Shown here: piece after piece, positions 24,240-36,974 of the stretch | How positions within the stretch are numbered: the first letter of the stretch is position 1 | Layout of the letters: every line of letters starts with the position of its first letter | From: Marthasterias glacialis | Taxonomy: Eukaryota; Echinodermata; Asteroidea; Forcipulatida; Asteriidae | Direction: 5' to 3' | NCBI GenBank assembly: GCA_911728455.2 | Contig: OU452232.1 | Coordinates: 1,302,001 to 1,366,000 of the forward strand | Length of the DNA: 64,000 nucleotides | Made by a program: the position numbers and the translations under genes | Notes under the pieces: model-generated | Database searches by the model: none | The model's input: only the letters and a program-made list of their open reading frames with translations | Told to the model about the DNA's origin: nothing

Positions 24240-27200
24240 TGGCAGCAACATTTGACAAGGGTTGTTAAAACGCTACCTCAAATAAAGGTGTTAGGCTTTC
24301 CGTCTCATCAACTTGTGTATTTTGTCAAATATTTGAAGAGAGTGGATTGTATCTTAGAGGGAAATAGCATCCTAAACTCAAGCCACACAGATCCTAGTCG
24401 AGGCGTTGATAATTGCAAGCCTCATTTTGATGATGTCCTGTCCTGTTACCCGTACTGAAAAGCCGACCGTTAAGGTTGCATACCGCCCTCTATCAGTAGC
24501 AATTTACAGGCTCTTTTCTATTGTTTGCTATTCACCGCGCCGTAAGAGGAGGTTGATGGAATTCCACAAGGACCACTTTAACTTTGAAGTGGTTTCAGTT
24601 ATTTTTACCGCACCCGTGCATGTAATAATACTTCAAAATACGTGCATTAAGACTACAAGCTCTCGACTTAGCACCCTTTTTAAACAAGAAAGACATATGG
24701 GGACAGTTTTGAACAGATTTATGGTGAATAATTGTTTTAACATTTCGAAATTGCAAAAATTCACGAGCAGAAACAAAAGTTTTTTTAAAAGCTCGATAAA
24801 CCCATAAAAAATTTGAATCAGTGGAAAACAAAAGATCGCCTATATACTCAGCAAATATTAGTAAACAAACTGACGTTCTTAATTAGCAGAGAACTAATTC
24901 AAGGACTAATAGTTGTGGCTTTAGTGATAATTCAACGTATTGTGGTTAACATGAGACGTAATAAACACACGTGTACTAAATATTTTGCACGCAGACATTT
25001 TGTTTACTATTTTTTTGATAAGCCTCTTGTGCCGGTGAACCCTTGACGTTTGACAAGGGTCGTTAAAACTCTGCCTTACAATTATCGGTTTTCCGATTCA
25101 TCAATTTGTGTACTTTGTCAGTTTTTTTTAAGAGAGATAAAATTGATCTTGCAGGGAAATGACATCTTAGACTCCAGCCACCAAACTCATATTCGAGGAG
25201 TTGATTATTGCAGGCGTGATTTTGTATGATGTCCCGTCCGGTTATCCGTACTCAAAAGGTGACCGTTAAGGTTGCATACCGCCCTCTATCAGTAGCACTT
25301 TTTAGGGGTTCCCATTGTTTGTTTTCATCTCGCCTTTGATGGAATTCCACAAGGACCATTGTGACTTTGAAGTGAAGTTTGTTATTCACTAGTTACCATA
25401 CATGTACCAGTTCATGTATTGTTACTTCTTCAACCTTCATTTTGAAATGCGTGTGTGTTCCCCCGTTGTATTTGACGTGTAATAAACAATCTGTTGTTCT
25501 GGGGTTTGGTTTCCCTTTTAAACGTAAACAAAATAATTGTTGAAAAGGTGTACTTATTAGTAAATTATAACTGCACAGTTTTTCAAATATGAACTTCAGT
25601 AAACAAAAAGTAAATACATTTGCTATTATTTCAGTGGTCTTTGGTGCCACCATCTTGTTGTTTTTCTACGTTAGAATCAATATGATCAAATCGAGGCTGT
25701 GAGGGAATTAGTCTTGCTCCTTATGAGAAGCAATGATGTAATTTTAATTACACATTGGAACACAACAGAATGATGCCCAATTAGGCTAAGGCTCAGTGGA
25801 AGACTTACACGTTGTTTGTTTCTCTATGAGTTGATAGATTTTATGGTAAAATTAGAATAAAAATTTCAGGTAATTCGTGTAGGCTTAAAGGCATTGTTTT
25901 GTAAAGTTTATCGCAGTGACAATGTAAAACTTGATATTTCTCCCTTTCAAACTAAGTTTAAATCTAGGCTGGAGGGGCATTCATTTAGGTACCGTTATTT
26001 AGGGACCTTGACCAAGGCATAAAAGGCATGACACATCCCATTTCACTGCTCCTTCCTGAACCATTCAATCCCACAATGAATGTGTTCCTTACAAATCAAG
26101 GATTGATGGGTTATGGCTGTTAAGAGAGATGAAATTGGTCTTGCAGGGGAATGACCTCCTAACTAGCCAACCAAATCCTGGTTGAGGAGTCGATTAATGC
26201 AGGCCTGATTTTTAATGATGTCCCGTCCAGTTATCCGTACTCAAAATGTGACCGTTAAGGTTGCATACCGCCCTCTATCAGAAGCACTTTTTATGGGTTT
26301 TCAATTGTTTGTTTTCAACTCGCCGTTGATGGAACTCCACAAGGACCATTGTGACTTTGCATCATTGCACCATTGTTAATCACTAGTTGCCATACATGTA
26401 TCAGTTCATATGACATGTAATTTTACTTGTTCAACCTTCATAATAATTATGCGCTTTTAGATTTCGAATTGCGTGTGCTCTCCCGATGCATTTGACGTGT
26501 AATAAACAATGTGTCAATCGTGGGTGTTTTTTTCTCTTTTAAACGTAAACAAATTTATTGTCCAAAAAGTATACTCATTAGTAAATTATTACTGCACAAC
26601 ATTTTAAATACATACTTGAGTTTACATAAGGTTGAAGCATTTGTTATTATTTCATTGGTATTTGGTACCACCATCTTGCTGTTTTTCTCTACATTGAAAT
26701 TATTGTCACCAAACCGAGGCTGTGATGGAATTTATTCTGGCTCTTTAGGAGAAGAAGTGATGTAAACTTAATTGCACACAAGAACACGACAGAATGATGC
26801 TCAGTTAGTTGTAGGCTTAATGGAAGACTGACAAGTTGTTTGCTCCCTATGAGTTGATGGGTTTTATGGTAAAACCAGAATAAACATTTCAGGGGATTTG
26901 TGTAGGCTTAAAAGCATTGTTTTGTAAAGTGTATCGCAGTGACAATGTTAATCTTGATATTTCTCCCTTTCAAACTAAGTATAAATCTAGGCTAGAAGGA
27001 CATTTTAAATGTTTGATTAAGTTAATATCACTTTTTATTTTCATTAAGGGACCGTCATATAGGGACCGCGACCCAGGCATTAAAGGCATGAGATTTGGCA
27101 CTTCACTGATCCTTCCAGAACCATTGGATCCCACAATGAATGTGTGTCTTACAAATACAGTTGTATTGACTTTTATGTAAATGAGAATTATATAATACTA

Positions 27201-30200
27201 AGAAGGGTGGTTTTGGTTGCCATGGTAAGGCAGGAGTTAATCTATAGAAGACCTAAACCATCCAACAAGCCAACTGATGGGTTGTGATGTAACTGGTATG
27301 TGCCTTGCCTCATTGTAAAAGTACAGTACGCCTCAATTTAGAGTTCTCCGTGGACAATGAACCGCTAAGAAGAACGTATAACATGATAAAACTGCTTATA
27401 TGTTTTACATTAAAAAAATAATGTTTTACACATACATGTATCAATGACCGACCTTCTTTTAGTGTCAGTTATCTGTAAAGTCAATACATAATTTCAGGCC
27501 TGATTTTAAGTCGTTCATGATTGTGTACAATGGCCATTATTAATTGTCCCTTTCAGCCTCGTTTTGAAAGTTTATACCCGCAAAGTCGTGGATGGATGTT
27601 CAATAATGAACTCATGTAAACAAGACGGGGCATGTTGTGCAGACGGCGAAACGCATGTCTGATTTCCCGTTGTATTTGACGTAATAGTATTCCTTGTTAT
27701 TCAGAAAGGAAAAAAAAACACCGATTGGTGACAAATTATACTCATCAGCAAATCTTCATTGCACAACATTTCATGTACTGGGTTTACCGAAAATAAAATG
27801 TATTTGTTTCTATTTCATTGTTATTCGTTGCCACAAACTTGTTGCTTTTGTACATTGGAATCAATCTAACCAAACCGAGGCTGTGAGGGATTTTAGTCTG
27901 GCTCCTTATGAGAATCAGTGGTGTAAACTTAATTGCACAATGGAACAAGACAGAAAGATTCCTATTTTGGCTAAGCCTCAATGGAAGGCTGACAAGTTGT
28001 TACCTTTCTATGAGTTGATGGGTTTTAAGGGATCGTGACAGAGGGATCGTGACCAAAATGTTGTAGGCACCTATTAAAGGTTGCCGAGACTTTGCATTTC
28101 ACTGCTCCTTCCAGAACCTTTGGAACCCTACCATGAATGGTTATCTTATTTAATCCAATGTATGGATTTGTATGTAAATGAGAATTATATAATGTTGAAA
28201 GGGTGGTTTGGTTGTCATGGTAAGGCAGTACTTAATCTATAGAAGACCTAAACCATCCAACAAGCCAACTGATGGGTTGTGATGTAACTGGTATGTGCCT
28301 TGCCTCATTGTAAAAGTACAGTAGGCTTCAATTTAGAGTTCTTCCCGAACAATGAACCGCTTGCCGTATGTTGAAAACCCCCAAACAGTAATATAAACCA
28401 ATGCCTGCATCATGTACAGAACTCAGTGGCAAATTCCTCAATGCCATAAAACAAATCCTTACAACCATTCCATTGTGACTCAGTCGGCTGACGATCCTAT
28501 GTTTCAACTTTGTCCTGCCCTCTATACTCCTAGATATTAGACCTTGCTCTCAGTTAAACTATGAGCAGGGTCTTGTGATAATTACCAGAAGAAATTACGA
28601 ACAAGTTTCTCATTATCTGTTTTGATATAAGTTGAGAAAATGTGTCTTGCGTGACTGTAAACCCCTCAGAATGTTGCATCTCTGGTATGCAGTTGCCCAT
28701 TCGTGGCCAATCAAAGAAACATTTAAATTCTGGGTCAGTTTGTTTTTAAGTTCGGGAGATGCAGTAGTTACATCGTTAAAATAATTGAAAAAAATAATGG
28801 TACAAACTAAGACAATAGTCATTCTGAATCGTTCACTTAAGAAGCACTAATACCTCGAAATGGCTGCTTAACCCAAAGATCTTAATTTCAAAAAACTTTT
28901 AAAGTAACAATCCAATATCAAAACCGATCTCGTCTTCTTACTAAGAGCCATAAACATAAACCCCCAAAATAGTGTTCCCTTTGTAATTTGCAGAGAACGT
29001 TGTGGGCTCAAAACCTTTTCTGATTGAACTCAACGGTGGATTTTATGTTAACTTTGTTCTCAAAACCCAACGCGTTTGACCCACCTCAAATGCCATACGT
29101 GTTCTCACAATAACACGTTATAAAACTACTAATTGTCTACATTCAAACGATATCACTATTTGACACCATAGAAATTTCAATATAATCCCTTTGTGGATAA
29201 GCCTCTTGCGCCGGGTGCACCTGACGCTGTGGCCGTCTTTTAGTGTCAGTTATCCGTAAAGTCAATACATCATTTTAGGCCTGATTCTAAGTCGTTCATG
29301 ATTGTGTAAAATGGCCGTTAGTTGTACCTTTCAGCCTCGTTTTGGAGGTTCATATCAGCTTATGAAAAACAGGAAATTTATGGACAATGTGGAATGCACG
29401 TCTGTTTTTTCCGATGTATTTGACGTGTAATCATTAATGGTTATTCTTTCAAGTGGAGAAAAAGGTTAATGAATGATTGATTGACTCATCATTGCAACCA
29501 AACCGAGGCTGTGTTAGGAAACTAGTCTGGCCCCTTTAAGTATTGTGTTAATCAGTGTTTATAACTTAATTGCACACGGGAGCAAGACAGAATGGTGCCA
29601 CATTAGGCTAAGGCTCAATGGAAGGCTGACAAGTTGTTTGCTCTCTATGAGTTGATGGGTTTTATGGTTAGTTAAAAGGATAAATATTTCAGGGGATTCG
29701 TGTATGCTTAAAAGCATTGTTTTGTAAAGTGTATCGCAGTGACATTGTAAATCTTGATATTTCTCCCTTTCAAACTAAGTACAAATCTAGGCTTGAAGGG
29801 CATTCCAAATGCTTCACCCTATTACTGGGTTTAGTGAATATCACTTTTTATTTTCCTTAAGGGATCGTGACATAGGGGCCGTGACCAAAATTTGCGGGCA
29901 CCTATAAAGGTTGCTGATTACTACGTATTTCACTGCTCCTTCCAGAACCATTGGAATCCCTCTGAGAATGGTTACCTTACACAATTCATTTCCTACAATG
30001 TATTGACTTATGTGTAAATGTTATATAACACTAAGGGTTGTTGTCATGGTAACATTCTGTGCTCGATACGTGGCAGTCTGTACCCCCCCCCCTCCTATTG
30101 TATCTTTATTGTGTTCCGAGAATCTCAGGAATTCTTTTGAAAATTTTAGGGGGTGCTTCTGTACAAGAGGGGAAGAGTGTGTGAGGGAATGGGAACATTT

Positions 30201-30335
30201 GAGGGGCCTCCCTCTGCCACATTTTTGGCGTGGTATACATGTAAGGCAGTACTTAATCTATAGAAGACCAAAACCAACAAGCCAACCGATCGGTTGTGAT
30301 GGAACTGGATGCCTTGCCTCATTGTGAAAACAATA
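24240..30335. repeat. array of ~4-5 diverged ~1-kb units of unknown origin
   Basis: Blocks recur in the same order. N ('gttgcataccgccctctatc') is at 24475, 25270 and 26254. S ('tgtatttgacgtgtaata') is near 25465, 26485, 27670 and 29412. P ('ccgaggctgtgagggaatt' to 'tctatgagttgatgggtttt') is at 25693, 26712, 27874 and 29506. Q ('atcgcagtgacaatgtaaa' to 'aaatctaggct') is at 25893, 26911 and 29721. R ('tttcactgctccttcc') is at 26040, 27100, 28098 and 29930. T ('caagccaactgatgggttgt') is at 27260, 28260 and 30280. Unit length is roughly 1.0-1.2 kb, with a ~0.9-kb non-repeat spacer at about 28.35-29.2 kb. No long ORF is conserved among the copies. It may be a tandem transposon or a segmental duplication. 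Confidence 0.75.
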
Positions 30336-30471
30336 TGACACATTGTAGTAGTCTTCCGTTCTTTGCTTTAAAACGACCCACTTGCTACACTGTGAAAAAC
30401 CCCGGTCTCCAAAATGGTACGTAGCTTATTGATAGACAAAGCTTTAAACAAACCACTGCCTACACAGATCA

Positions 30472-30659
30472 GGGCCCAATTTCATAGAGCTGCCTCAGCA
30501 CAAAAATGTACTAAGCACAACAAACTTATGCTTACCAGCCAAAATACCATTTCACATGTGTAAGGCCTACAATTTGTGACTGGTAACCTGCTCATTTTCG
30601 CTAAGCATCAACTAATAAGTAATCTTTTTGTTCTTAAGAGGCTCTATGGAATTGGTCCC
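30472..30659. mobile_element. 188-bp MITE with GGGCCCAATTTCATAGAGC ends
   Basis: The left end GGGCCCAATTTCATAGAGC is the inverted match of the right end GCTCTATGGAATTGGTCCC, giving ~19-bp terminal inverted repeats with two mismatches. The interior is non-coding. Elements with these ends are widespread in marine invertebrate genomes (from general knowledge, not searched). Confidence 0.75.
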
Positions 30660-33600
30660 AGGTCTACTGGTTAATTTGTCTGTGTATACTGTGTACATGT
30701 TTCTTGGAACATCCTTTAGGGTAGAAGCTCAACAGATTTCAATTCGTGAACTAACGTTAACGACAGCTAGGCATACTCTAGTTGAAAAGGAGAACAATAC
30801 CGTGGAATATTTACAAAACAGTGTACATTTAATTTGTTGTACCCTCTTTGTACATCGAGTATGACCAATAGTTTTTCAAATAATATGGAATGCGTGTAGG
30901 CCGTGCGGGGTAGTGTATGTTTTTCGCGCCAATTTTTATTTATGCTAAATCGTTGACAGTTTCTATTCGAAAGAGGGCGCTATTTAAAAACGATCAATAA
31001 TGACATCGTCCCGGACTGTGACTAATGCAACGTATTTTCTGTGTGTGGACAAGAAAAGGCCATGTCACATTTGGCCACGGCTGAGGGTGTCACTAATGGT
31101 GTATCATGTTTTAACGTTGTTCACGGCCTATAAGTACTTTAATACTCAAGCCTATTAATATTACATCAAGTCTTTATTTCATAGATTAGTTTTTTATACA
31201 ATTTATAAACATAATTAAGACTTATAATACCATTGAGAATATAAATGCATATTGCCGCTTTTGTTTGTGTTTACTAATGACAAAAATGTAAAATCTCACC
31301 ACATATTAAATTGTTCGCATACCATTCAGTAAACCACTACAAATAATCAAACCTGGGATGAATGCAACCATCACCGCGCACAGCCTTAAAACCACTTTAC
31401 TCCACTCCGTCATTAATATCTATTTGCATGAGGGATCCCCTATTGTGAGGCTCGGTAAAGATCGAGGTTGTCATGGCCATGGCCAGGGATAAACTGATTG
31501 TGAACTTCCGGTTGGCATAGTTACGATTGTATTGAGTCGGAGTTATCACTCTGATCTAAAAGAAATCCAACATTGGAATGAAATTCCAAGAACGGAATGT
31601 GTCAGAGGTTCAACAAATACCGTGGTAGCGGTATTTGAGATGTTAATATGAACAGATCTGCGGTGTGGACTGTAGGAATTATTCGGCAGCTTGACTGATC
31701 AGAATAAGTCTCTCTCTCTCTCTCTCTCTGATGCATTCCTCCCCCACCTCCGCCCTTCCCCACCCCATTTAGCTGTGTGTCTCGTATCAATGTTAAGTAC
31801 ATGTATTGATTTGTAAAAAGTGCATTGATTTCATTCGATTAGTCTAAACCATGAAGCAATCTGCCGTAAGCTTTTATTATGTTTTAATGCACACTCGGGG
31901 CGTCAACTCAACAGCAAAAATCTGCTGCTTTTGTACACAATGAGTGACCATTTATAGTCGGACAGCTAAGTTATGTCGTCGCCATAGCAACCTGTATTTA
32001 TCCATAAACCGTGTACAAAAATGAGCGGCCATGGTCAGAAAGTATTGTCGTCGCCGTAGCAACAATGTGGTCATCAAAGACGTGTATAAGTCTTCATCAA
32101 AGAAAATTACTATTCAGGATTTTTCAACCAAAAAATCAAGACGAGCCTCGGCATAATTTATTTATTATTTGAAATTAAACATTGAGAACAATCATCCTTC
32201 CTTTCCACCAAAACAAATGTGGTGACGTTTGAATTCAAAGGGTTGCTCACGTGCAGTTTTCGGATTATCAAACGACCTTACTTTTTTTCTGTGAAATGTT
32301 TTGATATATTATCTCAAAAGACAAGTAAACATCATGATAAAGTGAAAAAATAATATATACACTTGCGTAGCATACCAAACCATTTCCGGAACTCAAAACA
32401 GTGATAGGCATTGGTTGTATTGTGGTTTTATCGTAGACCATTGTCAATTTGCTTGAATCTTCAATTTTTACCAGAGCTGTTAGATACTTTGTTGTGAAAT
32501 ATGACTCATATAGCATTCTGAGTTGTTTTCTAAGAACTTTATCAGGGAAAACGCTTTCAAAGTATTTTGTCAACATGTTTTATGTTCAAAGGTTTGTTAA
32601 GAAACAAAAATGTGAGTATAAGAAATAACGTAGGCCCCCTATTTATTAAAATATTAAGATAATTTTATGTTGTTTGGGTAGAACGGATCTGACAAACAAT
32701 TGAATTCACCAGGCAAGCTAGTCTATGTATTATTTAAATGAATAAACAACCAGGAGTACCCAAAGGTACAAATAATGATATTTCCACCGCCAGTGGTTAA
32801 ATTTAACACTTTCAAAATGGAATGACTAATTTACAAAAGTGAAATGCAAAAACAAATATTTTATTTATGAGATATAGTGTAGATAAAGGATAATACATAT
32901 TGATTAATTTGCTTTGGCAGAAGGATATTAGGGACAAAAACTAAATCTACAAAATGGCGACACATAAAGCTTTGCTCCTCCAGATGGAGCAATAGTGATC
33001 ACCTTCGTCCAGTGGTGACCTAGTTCCTTGACCCTTACAATACATCTGATTTAAATGGACATCTACCATGAATTGATTAATTAGTCAGTATCATTGATGC
33101 GACTGTCACATCCCCAGACGTATTCTTCCATTGTCAACGTAATTTCTACAACAATGTTACATAACAGCATTGTTGGCTGTGAAGACTTAAGAGTTTGGTG
33201 TACACAGCAGTAGTCGTACACACGCATGGAGACAACATGTACAATGTACACAGTCGGGACATGCGAAGCACGTTCACAACCCATCATTTTATATCCAAAT
33301 CTAAAATATCTTCTAGTTTGTGCATATTTTTTATCTTCAATTTGTGTTTGTTTTATAGTGTGTTGAAATTGTAAAACTTCCCAAGCGTGGCAACAAATGC
33401 AGAAGTGAACAATTCGATGTTTTTTTCTTTGTTTTGATATAGCAAAAACGTGGAAAACTTTGTAAAGTCCCAATATCAGATCATGGCGTAACCCATTGAC
33501 TTTGTTTCTGTAAATAGACGGAGTCGATTTCACAGGGAGCTGAGATTGGTCTTTAACAATATCACTCTGAACAGTGAAGCAAAGTATGACGTCACTATGC

Positions 33601-34346
33601 AAGTCACCGTGGCAATATTAACATCTCATCTTAAGATGAATCTTGTGAAATCTTTGCCCAGGTCCGACTTAATCGACTTCGGCTGTGGCTCTAATAATTA
33701 TCACTTCATATGTTTTCTATTTCCTATGGTATTGGGTTTTACCCACGTATTACGAATTGTTTTTGTTTTAGTGTAGTCATGAGGGTTGTAGTGTAGGCCA
33801 CACTTCGCATTGTCATGTCTCCATATTGCAGCACTTGTGTCCAAAGTCGTGACGTCACATGTCGTGCATTCCTGTTGTATTGTGTTGACTATCTTTAAAC
33901 AAACACTACATGTTGAAACTGCCATACTGGTGACTGTACAGTCTGGTTTAATGATTACTCAAAGTCGGTGAGATAAGAGGAAAATATGACATGATGCAGG
34001 AAGTACAAAAACCACGGATATGATCGGAGCTGAACATACTTTGAACTAAATAAAACAATAAATACTTCACACACCACGTACTGGATAAAACGCAAGTCCG
34101 GTACCCGTACCCCACAGCACAGACTTTGCGTATAGAGGTTCAAGCGAACACAATCTATTGATGCGTGAACGGCTTTAAAAGGCTTTTGTGATGTCAATAC
34201 GTCAACACCCAAGCTACATAAAAGAAACCTGGTATTTATATACATGTCTGATGATTCAGATTGTGGGATCGAGCAAGCTTTTCAGTCTGGAAATACTAAC
34301 ACATAAGAGGAAGGTGCTGTAGTAGATAAAAATCGGAGATATCAGG
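30660..34346. other. no gene recognised (with a CT microsatellite)
   Basis: AT-rich sequence. It contains a (TC)n microsatellite at 31709-31729. Two minus-strand open frames, 102 aa at 32268-32576 and 173 aa at 33081-33602, lack recognisable domains and have unbalanced composition. They are not accepted as genes. Confidence 0.5.
31709..31729. repeat. (TC)n microsatellite
   Basis: Ten tandem TC dinucleotides. Confidence 0.9.
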
Positions 34347-34424
34347 ATGCCGTCTAATCATGCTGAAGAGGATTCCTGGATAAACCTACGCCCCTACGAT
34401 CCCAACAGACAGGTTGCTAATTGG
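34347..34424 (+). CDS. candidate first coding exon (26 residues) ending at a GTAAGA donor
   Basis: An ATG in good context (caggATGc) opens MPSNHAEEDSWINLRPYDPN... and stops being protein-like exactly at a GTAAGA donor (34425). The composition is hydrophilic, like a cytoplasmic N-terminal tail. The phase is 0. That matches the phase-0 exon at 51378, so it could be an alternative first exon of the membrane pseudoprotease gene 17 kb away. It could equally be an exon of an unrelated gene or chance. The 9-kb candidate transposon begins 20 bp after the donor. Confidence 0.35.
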
Positions 34425-34443
34425 GTAAGATCTTCTTCTATAC

Positions 34444-34469
34444 GGGTGGTTCCATATTTGTGGGTACCA
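34444..34469 (+). repeat. left terminal inverted repeat of the candidate transposon
   Basis: 26-bp arm, perfect match to the reverse complement of 43421-43446. A match of this length is not expected by chance in a window of this size. Confidence 0.8.
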
Positions 34470-34844
34470 CCTGCAAATTCTGCGGGTGTACATATTCAAA
34501 CCTCGTTTTCTGTTTTGATGGAAAAGCTGCATGCATCTTCTGTGTAAATTTTTATTAGGGGCATTTTGTAGTTAATGATCAGTCCAGAATAAATCATTCA
34601 TGATTTTTTATTTTTAGTTTATTTTGAAATGAAATGGTGGGTGTCCCTGCACTTTTTCATGTTTTTTTGAGACATAGAAATTTGTTTTTTTTGTTGGCTT
34701 TACAAATTAACTTCATAAAGTTATATCAAAATTCCTCTTGTTATGAAAGTGAACGTTACTGATAAAGACAGCTTACCCTGGGATACCAAATCCGTAGTCC
34801 ATAAACAAAGTTGTTAATTATGCGACTTAAAATGTGGATCACAT

Positions 34845-35826
34845 CGTAAATTTTCGCGTCCCCGTGTTTACGTATGAAACCCACTTTTTAAAGCTGTTTC
34901 AATGACATAAAACGCAGGAGTTGAAATCCCCGAGGCTCTTCTTAATTTCCTTATTATTTATACTCGTGAATATGCTCAAGATTTTTGCAAAACGTGCGCC
35001 ATGAAAAATCAATATGGAATGCGATTTGAAAGTTGCTAAAATGGTGTCCAACCAAATAGTTTACGTTGTGAGATTTCGTCCGAGCCCCACGGCTGCCTTG
35101 GATGCGTCACGAATCAATCTTGTCAGCTGGCACATAGGGCCTGGATGTCAACTTCACAAGCAAAGCGCGCCAAGTCGCCATGTGACCTGTAGCGTTGTTT
35201 ACGAGTCTTGCAAGCTTCGCGTCCCAACAATTTACGTTGCTACTAAATTTACGATGTGAAGGTCCGTTTTGTGAGGATCAAACGGACATTGCACGTAAAT
35301 ATAGATTTTCAATATCCTATTTGTAAATGTACATGTTGTGTTCAGGATAGAAAGTGTTTGGATTAGTCAATACAACCAAAAAGTTTAAAACATCTCCAAA
35401 AAGTCTGGTGTTGGGTTAACTTGGGACGCGAAAATCTTCGCATCCACATTTACGACGGATGTCTTTGTCCCGTTGTATTTGCTTTCAGTCGACAAAGACG
35501 CTGTAAGTTTACGATATAAACAATGTAATATGTCCTACATGGATTTGGAAAGACATTTATTTTAACTAATTCAAATATTCTGGCATATCATTGATTTTCC
35601 AAGCACACATTTTTACTTCGTAAAAGTTATCGACGGACGCCATGATTTTTGTGTACGTGTTTACGCTGTTGTGACTTTGACCAGTTAGCTCTCCGTCGTT
35701 AGAGAATATGTAGTTTTGAGATAGAAATGACATTAATGTTTTCTACATGTATTCAATCAAGCATTTGTTTGACTTTAAAAGTCTAGCACACCGTATATTT
35801 TCCAACCAGCCTTTGCACTTCGTAAA
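34845..35826. repeat. cluster of twelve TTTACG/CGTAAA hexamers
   Basis: TTTACG is at 34867, 35060, 35198, 35231, 35248, 35449, 35508 and 35660. CGTAAA is at 34845, 35294, 35619 and 35821. Some lie in longer repeats: 'cgcgtccc...tttacg' at about 34854 and 35218, and 'acttcgtaaa..cgacggacgcca' at 35614 and 35817. Less than one occurrence would be expected in 1 kb of AT-rich DNA. They sit between the left terminal repeat and the transposase promoter region, consistent with subterminal binding sites (inference). Confidence 0.7.
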
Positions 35827-35999
35827 CGTTCATCGACGGACGCCACGATTTTATCAAGTTCATTTAGATCTTTGGTCACGCGTTGAGTGCAGTTCGGATC
35901 GGGTTTGGGTGAGTCGAATCTGGTCGCACTCCCATGTGCTGCACGTGAAGGAGCATAGAGCGCTGGAGCGGGACCAGACTCGACTCATCTCATCTACGT

Positions 36000-36107
36000 C
36001 GATCTGATATTGGGCACTCTGTGTTAGTTGCACGACGTGACTTTGAAGTTTGAGCGATTCTGTTCTGTGACATTTGCCTGAATGTTTCCTTCCCCAACGT
36101 GACTATG
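36000..36107 (+). promoter_or_regulatory. probable 5' untranslated exon of the transposase-like gene
   Basis: A strong donor ATG|GTGAGT at 36108 and the acceptor 'ttttttacag' at 36961 would remove an intron just before the coding start. The region 35.8-36.1 kb is richer in CpG than its surroundings, which suits a transcription start. The 5' limit given is approximate. Confidence 0.4.
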
Positions 36108-36974
36108 GTGAGTGATTATTTATGAATCCTTAATTATATCGTGATGATTTTTTGAGCTAGGATTTTCATTTGGATTCGGAGGATTGTTTTGTTTTAAAAT
36201 ATGATTATTGATCTTGATTTTTGTTTTATGGAAAAAGATCATAGGCCTAAGGCTAACGTAACGTTAGTCCAATTTTTTAGGGGCCTGTTTTTTGTGTGTT
36301 TTTTTTTTTTTGGGGGGGCGGGGTGGGGCTGATGCAAACGTTAGTGGAAGTTTTAAAGCATTATGTTTGCAAAAAATGTAGACCTGACTAATTATTTACA
36401 TAATTTATTTAGGCTTGTTTGGGATTAAAATATTCCATTCAAATCAAGTTTGTTAATTAAATGACTTGAATTTGGATGTTATTCATGAATTGACTTTGTT
36501 TCAATCTCAGTTCATGGATATTTTATCCTTTTTCATAGAAATGGGTTAACCACCCCTAGGGGAACCCCTGGACATTTTTTTTGGTGGGCTTAAACTATTG
36601 CATTTCAATTAGTTTATTCATATTAATTGAATTTGGATAAAAAGTTCATGATTTGACTTTGTTTCAATGGGAATCCCCTGGGCAATTTTTCAAAATTACG
36701 CAGGCCTTGGTTTTGTTTTTTGAAGGACGTCCTTTCCAATTAATATTCAACAATGAGTGCTTTGGAAAATTAACTCGGTCTCAATTATCTATAAATGCTA
36801 AGAAATTCGCACATCCGGATTTATTTCATGAAAAAATTATGAATCTAATACTGTCTTTTTAATAGTCTGACTCGGAATGATACATTCTTTTGCCCATCCC
36901 TCTCTGATCTGCTTTAGCCTAGCCGAGGAAAAACAAGTCTTTTGTTTTCTGTTTTTTACAGAGAAAGCGGCATC

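Noticed and set aside
24183..24807. Frames of 91 and 133 residues
   Set aside because: They lie in the first, partial unit of the 24-30 kb repeat array and are not kept open in the other units.
32268..32576. 102-residue minus-strand frame with a plausible N-terminal exon look
   Set aside because: The first 67 residues look protein-like, but there is no clear donor or partner exon and no family is recognised.
33081..33602. 173-residue minus-strand frame
   Set aside because: No recognisable domain, composition rich in His/Cys/Tyr/Val, no supporting splice or promoter signals. Could be re-examined with a profile search; a hit to any family would reverse this.
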